A stretch of 64,000 nt of DNA. Origin: Asterella californica (lineage: Eukaryota > Streptophyta > Marchantiopsida > Marchantiales > Aytoniaceae). Location of the stretch: contig JAYKYS010000009.1 of assembly GCA_036924285.1 (NCBI GenBank), positions 5,518,001 through 5,582,000 on the forward strand, read 5' to 3'. Below the pieces are notes generated by a model. That model searched no databases, was not told where the DNA came from, and saw nothing but the letters and a program-made list of their open reading frames with translations. Of the stretch, positions 1 to 11,450 are shown piece after piece. Within the stretch, counting starts at the first letter, position 1. Every line of letters starts with the position of its first letter. Made by a program: the position numbers and the translations under genes.

Positions 1-907
1 TCACGAGGTATTTCATTGACTCTGGCGAGCGTTGTTGTTGGTAAGTGGTCAGATTGACCCCGTCAAGGTCGCTGCCGTGTGCTGTGTATTCTCTTATGAA
101 ACGACTCTGTAACTGGATGTTTTACTGGTTTCAGATCACTCAATGTTTTTCTCCAGTTGCGTTCTAAAAAGAGTGCAAACAGGTTGAGTAGTTATCTGCA
201 ACCATGAGGAATTCTTCAAATTGTTACTTAGGTATGTACTTGACCTGCAATCCAGATGATGGTTATGGACTGGCTCACTGCTGGGCTCTTGGAGATGTAG
301 CTGCGTCACTTCTTGGGCTCCTGAAGACCAGTGCTCAAACAGGACTGCATCCGAATTTTCTGGCAAGACGGGGGAACAAATATGGGCGATCCGACGTGGA
401 ATGTACGATGATGCGACGTATATGCTCTCTGGTCAGGAGACATGGACAAATAGTTCTACGAAGCCAGAGACCATATGGGGCGTCAGTCGATTCTTCGTAT
501 CCATTGCAGTGGTGTGGAACAAATTCACCTGATTGCGATGACCAAGCCTTCATGCAAGGTGTGGTTACCGGAGCTTGCGACAGTGATCCCTTGGTAAGTT
601 TTCTGCGTCAATCACTGAACCCAGTGTCTTAAGACTGGGAAGAAAATCGTCTCCCTGACCTTGTATCCTGTATTCTATGCAGGTTGTCACTTTGCGGAAC
701 ATTCCACGCGAGGTGAAAGATGGCCCTGAAAGCAAGCGGAGTCCATGGGAGTGTTGCCGAGCACTTGCGTACCGGGCAGGATTGCATAGCTCCCGTCTAC
801 AGGAGTGGCCCCAACTTTTTGCAACGAAGATCGAATCCGCGCTGCTGCTATCAGACGTTAAAGCGGTTAGCGATGAGGTTGCCACTTTTTTGGAAAACCA
901 ACTGTAG
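1..907 (+). CDS. 3' exons of an unidentified protein-coding gene (5' end outside window)
   Basis: Four exons can be chained with consistent phase and GT-AG borders: 1-40 (donor at 41, phase 1), 135-182 (phase 1), 256-593 (phase 0) and 683-907, ending in TAG. The joined frame stays open for about 217 residues. The last exon begins VVTLRNIPREVKDGPE and ends VATFLENQL, a charged, helical-looking C terminus. No catalytic motif or zinc ligand set was recognised and I cannot name the family. The exon chain is what I see; that it is one real gene is inferred from the phase agreement at three introns. No membrane segment is evident. An extra intron inside the 338-bp exon cannot be excluded. Confidence 0.5.
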
Positions 908-1329
908 TGTTGTTATTCGGATGGATCCTCGATGCTGAGGATGACGAAAAAGGACACTGGAGGACGTGTTACCCTTCAATGTCAGACAAACTGTTTACTG
1001 TGTAGACCCAATTGCAGGAGAATTTATCTAATGATGTCCAGTTAAGTTGTCCGTGAAAAAAGTATTGCCGACACGAAGAAAAGGACAAGCGCCCATGTAG
1101 GTCAAAACTTGTCGAACACAATTGGTCAGAGGCGACAGGCTTCAGTACAGTTAAAAAGTAATAGTCACATACGTAGTTGATTCTAAAGAGACTGTAAAAT
1201 GGAGAGGCGCGAAGGGGAACTAAAAATGTTAGTTAAACTTAGTCAATGTTAATTTTTATATAAATTAATATCAACAATAAAACTTTGTTAATATTACTTT
1301 ATGCATAAACTAAGACGTTGGTATATTTC

Positions 1330-1369
1330 CCCTCTTCCGAACTTGGAAGAGGGTGAAAAATATGCATGC
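1330..1369. repeat. Hairpin repeat, copy A (9-bp stem)
   Basis: Arms CCCTCTTCC (1330-1338) and GGAAGAGGG (1345-1353) pair perfectly around a 6-nt loop. They are followed by an A-rich tract and ATATGCATGC. The same layout recurs near 3631, 4294, 35777 and 36557. Confidence 0.6.
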
Positions 1370-2268
1370 TTGCTGAGATGTCCGTGAATTTGTTCCTGAG
1401 TCACTTACTCTCACTTCTTATCAAGGGAAACGTTGAATTATGAACTTCGATCGTGACCTGCTGGGTTAGGTATTGGTTAGGTCATCAGAAAAAATACATG
1501 GCTGTCTCAACATCAGAAAGTTGGAAAGGTCTCCTTGGAATACCAGCTGTAGTGTAAGTATAGCCTCATAATGGAATGGATGCGTGAATAAACCCACACT
1601 TCCGAGAGAATATGATAACGGGAGTATGGGTTATCGGCAGTCGACGACCCATGAGAGGTTATGCATCATCATTTATTTTAGGTTTTACTTTCCAGTGGGC
1701 AAAGAGACCTAATGAAGCACTGAATTTGACAATTGTGGGTTATCAATTTGAAAAGTGTGGGTTACTCGACAACCAACAGTTTTAGGATTGATAAATATAC
1801 AGATATCGTTTCGACCCAGGCTAACCGACTCAAAACTACAAGGAGGAAAAAGAGAAGATACTTTATTTCTAGAGAAAAACTGTTATTCAAATCAGTTATA
1901 AATGGATACCAAACGGATAGAAAACCCCATGAAGCTGAACAAGGAGAATAATATTCTTTCCCACGGCCTTGTACATATAATTGCGTTTTATATTATCAAT
2001 AAACACATAAACATTATAAAATAAAGTATTTTAAAATATCAATTTTCTATAACTATTAAGTGTTAAGAAGCTCTGGCTTCTTAAGAGACATTAATACCCA
2101 ACACTAACATGGAATCTCCGACTAACTAAGAATCCCGAACAGATCCTAACAGAACCCATAAGTGTAATACCTCTCACTGCTATGCTGCTCCAGAAAATAC
2201 TATCATTCATTTACACACTAATATATGTACTAAAAGTGCATAAATTAATGGAATCCCTCTGGCTTTCT

Positions 2269-2302
2269 AATTGTACATGAGATGAATATCTCATGTACAA
2301 TT
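2269..2302. repeat. Perfect 15-bp inverted repeat with 4-nt loop
   Basis: AATTGTACATGAGAT (2269-2283) and its exact reverse complement (2288-2302) flank the loop GAAT. The arms are not simple AT repeats. Sequence just to the right resembles the 3' end region of the non-LTR-like element, so this may be a small transposon end or a foldback inserted in such a fragment. Its function is unknown. Confidence 0.6.
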
Positions 2303-3630
2303 CGGGTAAAGCAACCAACACCCCGAAGAAATAATCAGAATCCTTAAATGATTATACTTAGTTGGTTCTAAATGGTTTTAGTTACTGCACAGTTTGGTTT
2401 GGTCTTACCTTGAATGGTTGAATGGATAGAGTGCTAGACACAACACCCAAGAGAACAAGAAAAAGGAGTGACAAATGAAAAGAGTTGTTGAAGAGAAAGT
2501 TACAGTAACCCCAAAGCATGCAACCAAAGTGAACAAGGAGATGAACCACAGAATCATAAACTAATGCATCCTGTCCCACACTAACTACCTGGACGTACAA
2601 GGCAGGCAAGAGAAAAATCATGCAGGAGATGTGAAGAGGGTAGAGAGTACTGTACATTACTGTATTCTGAAAGAGATTTATCATCAACTGGTGATAGTGT
2701 GAGAGTGAAGATTCTGGTCTAAGAAGGACAAGTGCAGCTTTTGATTATTGGAATACATATTTTGACCCTTTACGCGGTCGTATGCTTAAGGTTCTTGTCT
2801 CATGACGGTGCGATCGCAAGCTGCAGACTTAAGGTCCTTGTTACCCTCATGTCTTAGAAATATTATCTGGTTTAAAAAATAATTAAAAAGCGAATAATCT
2901 AATCGGATAGTCTAATATGTACTTAAGGCTTCTTAAATGTCACACGAATTAGGATACATTAGTTTGTCATTCGGTGACATCACTGTAAGGTTCAAAGGTA
3001 TGCAAAGTTCATCTAACTTATTAAACAAGCTTTGGAGACGGTGAGATAATTTTATATTAGATAATATAAAATGTTGTTATAACTGCAGTACTAAGGCGTC
3101 CATAAAAATAAAGTATTAGATTATATTCCAAGGCTATCAACATTTAAGCCAACGTGGTAAAATGAATAAGTGAAAAGATATCCTTCCTGAATTGGGATGA
3201 TACAAAAATATACAAGTCCAGTGTCAATATCCGACAATTGTAGAGACACATGATCACATTTAAAACTAATTATTTAAGCTGCTCGATTAAATAAAAATAT
3301 TTACCCATGTACTTCTAGTGAAATCGATATAAACATGATCATATGTAAGAATTGAATAAAATATGCATCCTAAATGCCTTGATCAACATAGAGTCGAAAG
3401 CGCTAGGAAATATAAATTTCAGTAAATGGATTGGCTATAGGAAGGGATAACAGCCGGGATAGTTTTTATTATTTTTTGATAACATAAACCAAAGAAGAAT
3501 AATGTCCCCATGAATTAGATTTGAATCGGTTGATTTTAGAAATAAAGTGGGTCATTCTAGCTATAGGAGAGCATTATTTCTGGAATACAACGTTTCTACA
3601 TATTCTGCAACCGTGAATATATATATTCAT

Positions 3631-3667
3631 CTCCTCCATGTTTTGATAGAGGAGGCAAATATGCAGG
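3631..3667. repeat. Hairpin repeat, copy B
   Basis: CTCCTC (3631-3636) pairs with GAGGAG (3649-3654) and is followed by GCAAATATGCAGG. It shares layout and downstream motif with the other copies. A looser remnant without the loop lies at 3946-3977, where GCATGCATAT is followed by CCGGGGAG and AATAATGCAGGGG. Confidence 0.5.
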
Positions 3668-4273
3668 TATTTAAATTATTACAAAAAGAATAAATTAAAA
3701 ATAAATTAAACTATCATTAAATTAATGTAAAGCAACAGGTTCTCAGACTTGTATGTTTAGAAGCGCTGCAGTATACTCCAGCCTTATGGTTTTACTCTTG
3801 GTCTTCATGTGTTTCTAAGCATGTGTTGATAGTTAATATTTACTAAAATTATGATTATTTATATTCATTAGGTAAATGATTTCCATCCAATATTTATAAA
3901 TTTCCTCGATACCAGCAAGCGAGCAAAAGTTCCCATAGTTCACCCAGCATGCATATCCGGGGAGACAATAATGCAGGGGTTTAATTTATTACCTAACCCT
4001 TCATGTCGAATGGGTTAGATAGTAAATTAAATTCACTGAGGGGTATTAATGTGTAAAGCGCTTTAGATTCCCGGACTTGTAGCTTTGGCAGTGCAGTGTA
4101 CTCATCCCTTATGGTTTATATCCTGGTCTGTATGTGTTTCCAGGTATGGACTAATAATTAATATTTATAAAATACTTTGATTATTTTCATCTACTTAGTA
4201 TATGAACTTTTTTTAACACTTATATATTTTCAAATATCATAAAAAAACAAAAGTTCCCCAGAAGTTCATCGAG

Positions 4274-4325
4274 CATGCATATTAGCAGTATCACCTCTTC
4301 CATCTTTTGAAGAGGGGAATAATGC
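4274..4325. repeat. Hairpin repeat, copy C
   Basis: GCATGCATAT (4274-4283) precedes CCTCTTC (4294-4300) paired with GAAGAGG (4309-4315), then AATAATGCA. Downstream, the motif pair GGTTTAATT and GGGTTA..GGTAAATTAAA is shared with the remnant at 3946-4030, which argues for a longer degraded repeat unit rather than an isolated hairpin. Confidence 0.55.
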
Positions 4326-5065
4326 AAAAGAGGTTTAATTAGGTTAAACTACTTTGCACGGGAAGGGTTAAGCGGTAAATTAAATCTTCAGTAAAATCAA
4401 TTTTTGACAAGATAGGAAGCAGATCTTATCATTACTGGAATGTGGCAACTTACATAGTTCATAGATTTTCGAAGTTCTGGCATGAACTATGCATATGTAT
4501 AATATATATGTTATAGTGCACTAACATATACTATAATGTATTAGAATGTTATAATATATGTTGATTTTGAGGTTAGTTTCTATTTTAATTTAATATTTAT
4601 AAAATTATAATTAACACCTCATAAATAACTTATTAATCTGACATTGATTAATAGGTTGAGAAATTCAATGAGACTCTACTCCACTCTTCGGTCCCATTAA
4701 ACTACTAGATTTTGCTACTTTCTCCACGTTCATCTTATTCCCCCATGAGGCAAAAGTTCGATGCATATTAGCAAAAAAGATGAGAGAGCTGCAGCAACCA
4801 ATAGCGAGAAATGCGTGCAACCCATCCATTGTAGATACAAATTACATGTAACACTCATAAAACTAGAATCTTAAAGTACGATACCACAACATCTTAGGCG
4901 TAAAACCAACCGTATAATAGACAATTAAATATTTATTTTGATACAAAGCGTTTGACCAAAGTTTAGTCATAAATTAGACTGTTAGAAGGTGAACATTGTA
5001 TATATAACCTTTAAACACGCTCATATGTAAGAACTGAAAGTGCTCGTGCCTCGAGACTCTCAAGG

Positions 5066-5587
5066 TTGAAAACATGCACTGGTGGAAAAATGTGCACTTA
5101 CTTTATCTTCCTCCTCGTCAAGGACTCTGTTACTTTACCTTTCGACTCAAACTGCAAAAAAGGACTTAGTTGGAACCAGTTAGATGCAATCATTCAAGCA
5201 ACATATGAATCCTCCTGGAGCATAACTATTGCCTCATGTGTCGATAATTATGTCAGTCTGGAAGAAATCAGATCTCACTAAGACGGATCAGCCATCACAA
5301 AGCAATACAAATCCTATCATCTACCTGATCGAAGGCGGCTAAGTAAATGCACGCGTTTTCTCTTGAGGATCATTCATGGACAGAAAAGTTCATGTCAGTG
5401 GGAGACCAGGTGAATGTGAGTGGGTCAGCCCGCACACACAGGGACGGAGGGAGACAACGAATCAGCACGCACAGACTAAATGAGGACATTCACTCACATG
5501 ACAATGCTCGGAATAAAGTCAGAAGCATGAATACGAAGTCTCTCCCTTGACCCGAGGGAAAAGAAGGAAGGAATGTAAAATAGATTC
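5066..5587. other. No supported gene
   Basis: Two short + strand ORFs (5066-5281 and 5347-5550) open here, but neither has a recognisable domain, splice context or homologous copy in the window. I see no gene. Confidence 0.4.
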
Positions 5588-5697
5588 ACGCGACGCAATG
5601 AATAGCAAACGGATAGAAAGACCACATCAAGCCTTAAGGGAAAGAGGTACCCTAAGGGCAAAGCAACCAACGTCCCGAGAGAGGAAGAATATCATGA

Positions 5698-6800
5698 CTA
5701 AGCTTCTCTATCAGTAGTTCTGAGATCGTCTATCATTTTTAAAATATCATACATCGATGAATTAAAACTTTTGCATAAAAGAGATGCACATGAAGTAGCA
5801 TCGCTTATTGCAATTGCTCTCATGTAGACCGCGTCTGCTAAATCTCTGTAAAATAATGAAAACTCGCTGTCTAAAAAATATAGTGTAAAAAGAAAGAGAG
5901 AGTGGTATCTCTCACTCTTCTCATGGTAGCCTTTGGCACAATATTGAATAAAAATGTCGAACTCTGAGGTTGTTGATCCATATATCTCCAAGACTAAAGA
6001 GATGAAGTGGTGTCTCTTCTGCATACTCTTATACTTGGTCACCTTCGCTGCTGTCGTAGGTCTGTAGCTCATCTTCGAGCATGGATGATCACTTGTGCTG
6101 TCATTGAGTCTTGTGTCAGATCCATGACAACCACATATGTCATTGATATCTGATCTTTCCTCATAATGTACATGTCAGCTCTCACTGACCTTCCCGACTA
6201 AAAGACTATATCACTCCTCTCTTCATGTCATGTAACCGCTCTCTTGTGCTATAGCAAACACAACGTCCTTGATGACATCATGAGTAGCTATCCGCTCTCC
6301 ACCGTGAGGATAACGAGCAAGGTGTCAATCCGAGGTGTTGAATGAGACATCGCACTCACAAGTGAACAGTGTCGAAACAACAGACTGCACCAAGCCTAGG
6401 TGAAACCTCATTGTTGTAGAGATAGTCGGTGCGAGTTGGAACGCTCTAATGCAATGTCGAGCTATGAACCAAGAGCTTTGTCCTTGTCCGAACAAGAATG
6501 GAGTCGAGCTCTAGTATCTCGTGAGATGGAAAGATCAATCAAGAGCGCATGAAGAACTTACTGGAAATGGTGTCTCGTCAAAGAGGACTACAGTCCGAGA
6601 TATCCATGGATAGCTAAGGTATCATATTGAAGACGTGCCTCCCATGTCTCAAGAGTGAAACTATCTCTTGTCTCACAAAGACACATATGTAGTAGATAAG
6701 AACCATCTTCCATCTCTGTCACATAACTCTCCAGAATAGATCTATCTCGCAAGAAGAAATGACAACAAAGCCAAGGTGCTGAGATGACCCAACTATCCAA
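5698..6800 (-). pseudogene. C-terminal part of the retroelement polyprotein (decayed)
   Basis: Minus-strand segments 6588-6800 and 5698-6072 correspond to 34109-34408 and 33509-33739 of copy 2. Shared stretches include RSILESYVTEMEDGSY / RFILESYVIEMEDGSY and YKSMQKRHHFISL / YKSMQVRHYFISL. The region follows the reverse transcriptase in this RT family; its role is not known to me. Stops between the two segments show it is dead here. Confidence 0.5.
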
Positions 6801-6912
6801 AAGACTGCCGGAGCAGTCTCCTCCATAGATAATAAACTCACCTTGCTACATAATATCGGCAATGATATCTGCTTACGTGCGAGATGTCCTGACACACACT
6901 CAAAGATCTCCG

Positions 6913-7119
6913 TGTAGAAAGATCGATGCTTCTAAGAATACACTCCAAGAAGAAAGAGCAAATAGACAATCAAGTAAAATAGGAATGAGATGAAAGATGC
7001 TTCGCCTCTCCATGTATATATAGTGATGGGTTAACCTTCTAACTAACTATACTTAACAACCCTAATTGCTCTAGCTTATATTAGTCGTTGATCTACTAGA
7101 GTCTAAGACTATATCAACA
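6913..7119 (-). repeat. 3' LTR of the copia element
   Basis: This copy has 207 bp with TG..CA ends. It aligns with 10092-10330 but lacks about 30 bp present in that copy near the GTATATATAG box. Many substitutions separate the two LTRs, so the insertion is old. Confidence 0.8.
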
Positions 7120-7397
7120 CTCCTCTTCAAGCTCGACTCTACATCTTATACTCCTAGACAATGTTTAAAAGCATCAAACTTATCTCTAGGCAATGCCTTA
7201 GTAAAGACATGGACAACATGATCTCCTATGCTCACATAATTGAGCTCAATTTCTCCTGCAGTGACATTCTCTCTAATGAAATGATAATGCATCTTAATGT
7301 GCTTCGTCATAGCATGAAAACATGACTACTAGCTAACTTCATGCTGCTAATGTTGTTAGTATATACAACAACATGATCTGTACACCCCACACCACTA

Positions 7398-8004
7398 TCA
7401 GATAGTAGATGTCAAAGCCAAATCGATTCGTATGTTGCGTTCGTTCCTCCTCGATACTCTACTTCTATGGATGATATGGTTTAAAGTCCAAGAAGTCCAA
7501 CTTATAGTATCACTTCCAAGTCCAAAAGCGTAACTTAACATAGATTTCATGTTGACACACCCTATCCAATCAACCTTAGTGTAGTCATGTAACAACAATG
7601 GTCCACCGTAGCGATAGTGAAGTCCGTACTACATCAAGAACTTCACATAGCGGAGGATCCGCTTGACAATCTCCAAATGTGGTCTCCGTGGTGACTGCAT
7701 AAACTAACCGAAGACGTCCATCTAATGCATCTTATAATCTTTTTGATTCGCAATTGCTATTGCGGTTCGAATAGTCACCATCTTCGCAACTAGAGCAAAG
7801 GGTCTCCTCAAAATCCACTCCATGTTGTTGTGCATAGTCTTTGGCTATCAATCTGATCTTGTATCGACACACCGTATCATCCGAGGTGCGCTTGACCTTG
7901 AAGACCCACTTGCAATCAATCGTCTTTTTATCCTCAGGTAAGTTCATCAAATCCCAAGTCTGTTGATGGTGAAGCGCATCAAGCTCAACTTCCATAGCAT
8001 TCAC
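7398..8004 (-). pseudogene. copia RT and RNase H remnant
   Basis: 7732-8004 (minus) encodes the N-terminal RT region with TWDLMNLPEDKKTIDCKWVF and VDFEETL, diagnostic of copia RT. 7398-7598 encodes the RNase H start, with LHDYTKVDWIGC and YAFGLGSDTISWTS. The catalytic RT core between them is deleted and stops interrupt the join. It cannot produce a working enzyme. Confidence 0.8.
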
Positions 8005-8383
8005 CTATTGGTCTTTGTGCATCGCCTCCTCAAGTGAACTCGGTTCTTGTTCTTGAAAAATATTGGTCATATATTCATGATGTGCAGCAAGAAAACCTTC
8101 ATGCACATACTTATTCACTGGATGCTTTGTCCGTTCAGATCTACGAGAGATAATCGGTGCACTAGTCACCTCCTCTTGCAACTAATCTGACGTAGACGCT
8201 AAGGTTTGAGACAAAGTATCAAAGGGATGTGGAAGATCCACATATCTAGACAAGTCAAACATACGATGTAATAGTACTTGCTCGTCTTGTGTAGAACTAC
8301 ACTAGTTCTACTAAGCTGTGCTATGTGGACTCTAGCGGTAACAACAGCTCTATATGAATCAGTCATCTGGACGAAGGTGGACG

Positions 8384-9222
8384 TCAGAGAGCCCGTAGTA
8401 CTCGCTTACCCGAAAGGTCAAAAAAAGAAAAAAAATCTGATTCTGATATGGAATCAGTGACTTCTCCAGATTCTCCACTCAATGTACTACTCTGAGGTAT
8501 TACAGTGGACTGACTCCTTGGTTCTACAATAGATACAAGGATGACTACGACAAGCTCATCAAAGATAACATCTCTACTGATATAGAATTGCTTCAACGGA
8601 GGATTGTAACATCTATATCCTTTCTGTATCAGAAGCATATCCAAGGAAGATACATATATATATGCTTTCTAGTTTCTTACGTCTCTCATCAAGTATGTGC
8701 ACATGACAGATACATCCAAAAGATTTAAAGAAAGAGTAATCAAACTTACTGTCCATGAAGATCTCCATCGGTGTCTAGATGTGGACTATCGTTGTAGGCG
8801 TCGATTCATCATATACACCACACATGAAACAACTTCTGCCCAGTGAGGTCTAGGCATGGTCTTCTCGTTCAACATAGCACGAGAAGCTTCTACTATGTGT
8901 CGATTCTTGCACTCCGTAATCTTGTTCTGCTGCAAAATGTAATTGCAAGTCTTATGATGTCTAATGTCATACTCATGCAGATATGCATCGAACTCTCGAG
9001 AAGAAACTCGTCTCCTCCATCAGATCTTAGATAGAGGATAGATTCTCCAGACGTTTCTTCACCAATTTGTAGAAATTCTGGAATGCTAACAGTACTTCGG
9101 TAGAGGAATTGGTTTTCAACAAATAGATCCAATATAACGTGAATGATTATCAATGAAGACACAAAGTACTGAAAATCGGTCATACTTGGCTGAGAAGCAA
9201 TCCATACATTTAATGTGAACAA
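8384..9222 (-). pseudogene. copia integrase remnant
   Basis: On the minus strand, ILYLRSDGGDEFLLESS (in 8893-9222) matches the second catalytic Asp region of copia integrase. Further on, 8384-8644 gives YRCYNPPLKQFYISRDVIFDE, the conserved block at the end of the integrase region. Frameshifts and stops separate the pieces. Confidence 0.7.
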
Positions 9223-10079
9223 GCTCTAAGAGTTTGTTTGTTCTGCTACCTCATCCCTTAAAGGGTTGTCTAGCTTGCTTGTGGAACTGACATGCTGCAC
9301 AAATTTCAGTGGGCTCATTAGATTCAAACTTGGACAGACTTGTAACCAAGTCAAAAGTAGGAAGACTTTTCAGCCTCTGGAAGTTCATGTGTCCATTTCG
9401 TTTGTGTCATATGTCAATATCGAACACTATTGGATCACTCTTTTCATACATAGCAATCTGTAATTTAAGAAGAGAAGCATCTAGTTTGAATAGCTTATCA
9501 CTCTTGCTACCTCGAGTTATGGCAATGCTATTAGAATCTTCAATGAAGCATCCATCTTTATTGAAGGACACTTGCAGACCCTGCTATATCAAGTGTCCTA
9601 CATAAAGCAAGTTTCTAGTCAATGTGGGTACATGTAAGACATTTTCTTTACCAATAAACATTGAAGCAAGAATGTCTAGTGAAATATTACCTTTGTGCTG
9701 GATCTCACAAATGTTTCAAAGTGTCAGGGATGAAACTAATCATTGTTTTGGACTCGTCCTAAAAGTTTTGTTTTGATCAAAAAAGATCCATTTAAAAATA
9801 TGGCGTTGGAAAGCTCCAAATCGGCTGAAATCTCACTGAGTATACAATTGGTACATTTTGAACAAGACACCTTTATAGGGCTGATCGACAGCGAGGAAAA
9901 TTGTCTATACCTCCAAAATAACTTCAAAGTATCTGGTGACGAAAGAAATCATTTTGTCTCACCCGAACGCATCAGTAGGATAGTGCTCAACATCAAGCAC
10001 AACTCTAGCTGTTCTCTCCTATACTTCTTCATGCACAAACTCTATCTTGCTCGTCAACAAAGGACACATGCTCTCTAAT
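9223..10079 (-). pseudogene. copia gag / pre-integrase remnant
   Basis: This stretch lies between the primer site and the integrase. A conceptual minus-strand read near 9270-9400 gives the pre-integrase zinc-binding pattern in broken form, and 9736-9927 is an open segment that I assign to the N-terminal polyprotein by position only. Gag as a whole appears shortened. The + strand ORF 9743-10078 is an antisense shadow. Confidence 0.4.
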
Positions 10080-10091
10080 GCTCTGATACCA

Positions 10092-10330
10092 TGTAGAAAG
10101 ATCGATGCTTCTAGAAGACACTCCAAGAAGAAAGAGCGAGTAGACAATGAAGTAAAATAAGAATGAGATGAGAGAGACTTCGTCTCTCCATGTATATATA
10201 GCGAGGTGAGTATAAGAAAAATCCTAATGATGGATTAGTCCTCTAACTAATTGTACGTAACAATGCTAACCACTATGACTTATATTAGCCGTCGATCTAT
10301 TAGAGCTTACGGGCTAGGACTATATCAACA
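10092..10330 (-). repeat. 5' LTR of the copia element
   Basis: This copy has 239 bp with TG..CA ends and directly abuts the initiator tRNA-Met primer site at 10080-10091. A GTATATATAG stretch inside is a plausible TATA box. Confidence 0.8.
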
Positions 10331-10359
10331 CCTCGGTCCAAAAATATCATCAAAGACTC

Positions 10360-11447
10360 TCATGATCCTCCTATCAACTCTCTAGGGCACGAGATGAAGA
10401 TAAGAGATGAAGATACTGTGCGGAGTAAGTAACTTGGACGACATGCAATGGAAGAGAAAATGATATCAAAGGCAACATAGGGGTCCTCTAACTTAGAGAG
10501 ATCCTCAATATGCAAAACGTCTTCCGTCATAGCAACATCTAAGAATCGAGAGACGAAGCTCTCTGAACCCACCGATACTCCAAGGATATGTAAACCATCT
10601 CTAGATGTAACAAATCCTTTTAGGAGCTGAAGGTCCGACTCAATATCTATGGGAGACAAGTCCTACACTTTGACACCTTCATTCTCAACTTTACCAAGGT
10701 CAATTGAGAGACGAGGTGATCAAAGACGTCACAACTTGATCCGTCAGACCTACAATGTGCATGTCATCAGCTAGAGATGAAAAGACACAACCTAGAGCAA
10801 CCAAGGCATTGGCCAAAAGAACTCTATAATAAGTTAAGACAAAGAGAGGTCCATCCAAAAGGTCTCTCTGACGAGTACTTGCAGATGATGACTGCAACTC
10901 TTTCTATCGAAGGACAGTGCTGGTAATAAAGAGAGGAAGAAGAACCATAAAACAATTGCACGAAGAGAACGAGACTCGCTAGAGATCCACCGTCATCTAT
11001 GAGTTCCCTAAAGATGGAAGCGCAAGAAATGCTATTAAAAGTATTTTTCACATCCACTTGTACGACAATCGAATCGAGATGGATGTCCAAGAGAGTCCTA
11101 ATGTCGAAAGACACAAATTTCCAACCTCCAAGCGTCGCAACTCCAAACTGATGTGGACAAACGTGATCTTGAAAAGTATCTCGAAACTGAAAAACAATAG
11201 TACGACTAATAAATCATAAGAGAATCTCACCGATGGCTATCGATCGAATCTCTCAGTCATCCTTCATCATGGTCAAAAGTCTAGCTGTCTCCAATACTTG
11301 AGCTATAGAATGTAGATTATGTCCTTGAGCTACTACTGCCGCTACTTGAAAAAACTCAATGAAATCACTAGAGAGATCGTCTGTACAAAAACAATACCGT
11401 AGGTGCTCGTAGATCATCCTAGATAGATAGACATGGAGATGTAACAT
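10360..11447 (-). pseudogene. Reverse transcriptase of the non-LTR-like element (decayed)
   Basis: Reading down the minus strand: a LLTMMKDD..IRSIAIGEILL block, then VVQVDVKNTFNSIS (RT motif A, catalytic Asp in VDVKNTF), then QRDLLDGPLFVLTYYR (motif B region), then SLADDMHIVG (motif C, catalytic ADD). 10360-10659 continues with LGVSVGSESFVSRFLDV, also present in copy 2. The frame changes several times and stops intervene. The ADD box and GIRPIA-type block place it in an RT group seen in non-vascular plants, algae and oomycetes, to my recollection. Confidence 0.65.
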
Positions 11448-11450
11448 AAG

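Larger units (their letters stand above)
908..5065. other. AT-rich intergenic stretch with dispersed hairpin repeats
   Basis: After the stop codon at 907 comes a probable 3' untranslated region and then AT-rich sequence with no ORF I can support. It contains several copies of a short hairpin repeat family (listed separately) and one 15-bp perfect hairpin. Small fragments near 1900-1950 and 2300-2330 resemble the 3' end of the retroelement copies that begin at 5588 and 33232. The ORF-length stretches here look like chance openings. Confidence 0.5.
6913..10330 (-). mobile_element. Deleted Ty1/copia retrotransposon inserted in the non-LTR-like element
   Basis: Two LTRs (6913-7119 and 10092-10330) share TGTAGAAAGATCGATGCTTC at one end and ATATCAACA at the other. 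Inside the right LTR, GCTCTGATACCA (10080-10091) is the complement of TGGTATCAGAGC, the usual plant copia primer site matching initiator tRNA-Met. Beside the left LTR, TGAAGAGGAG (minus strand, 7120-7129) serves as polypurine tract. Gene order on the minus strand is gag-pre-integrase, integrase, RT, RNase H, as in copia. At 3.4 kb it is shorter than a typical copia of about 5 kb, and much of the RT including the YVDD box is missing. Flanks CTCCG / CCTCG compare with CCTAG at the matching empty site in copy 2 (34525-34529), giving a decayed 5-bp target duplication. Confidence 0.85.
5588..11450 (-). mobile_element. Decayed non-LTR-like retroelement, copy 1, split by a copia insertion
   Basis: Read on the minus strand from about 11447 to 5588, the element gives reverse-transcriptase motifs followed by a long conserved C-terminal region, broken by stops and frameshifts and interrupted by the copia element at 6913-10330. 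The low-coordinate end matches the start of copy 2 at 33232: both begin with the same CACG-ACGCAATGAATAGC context. No LTRs flank it, which fits a LINE-like element, but no endonuclease domain or poly(A) tail was found. The exact class is therefore uncertain. Confidence 0.6.
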
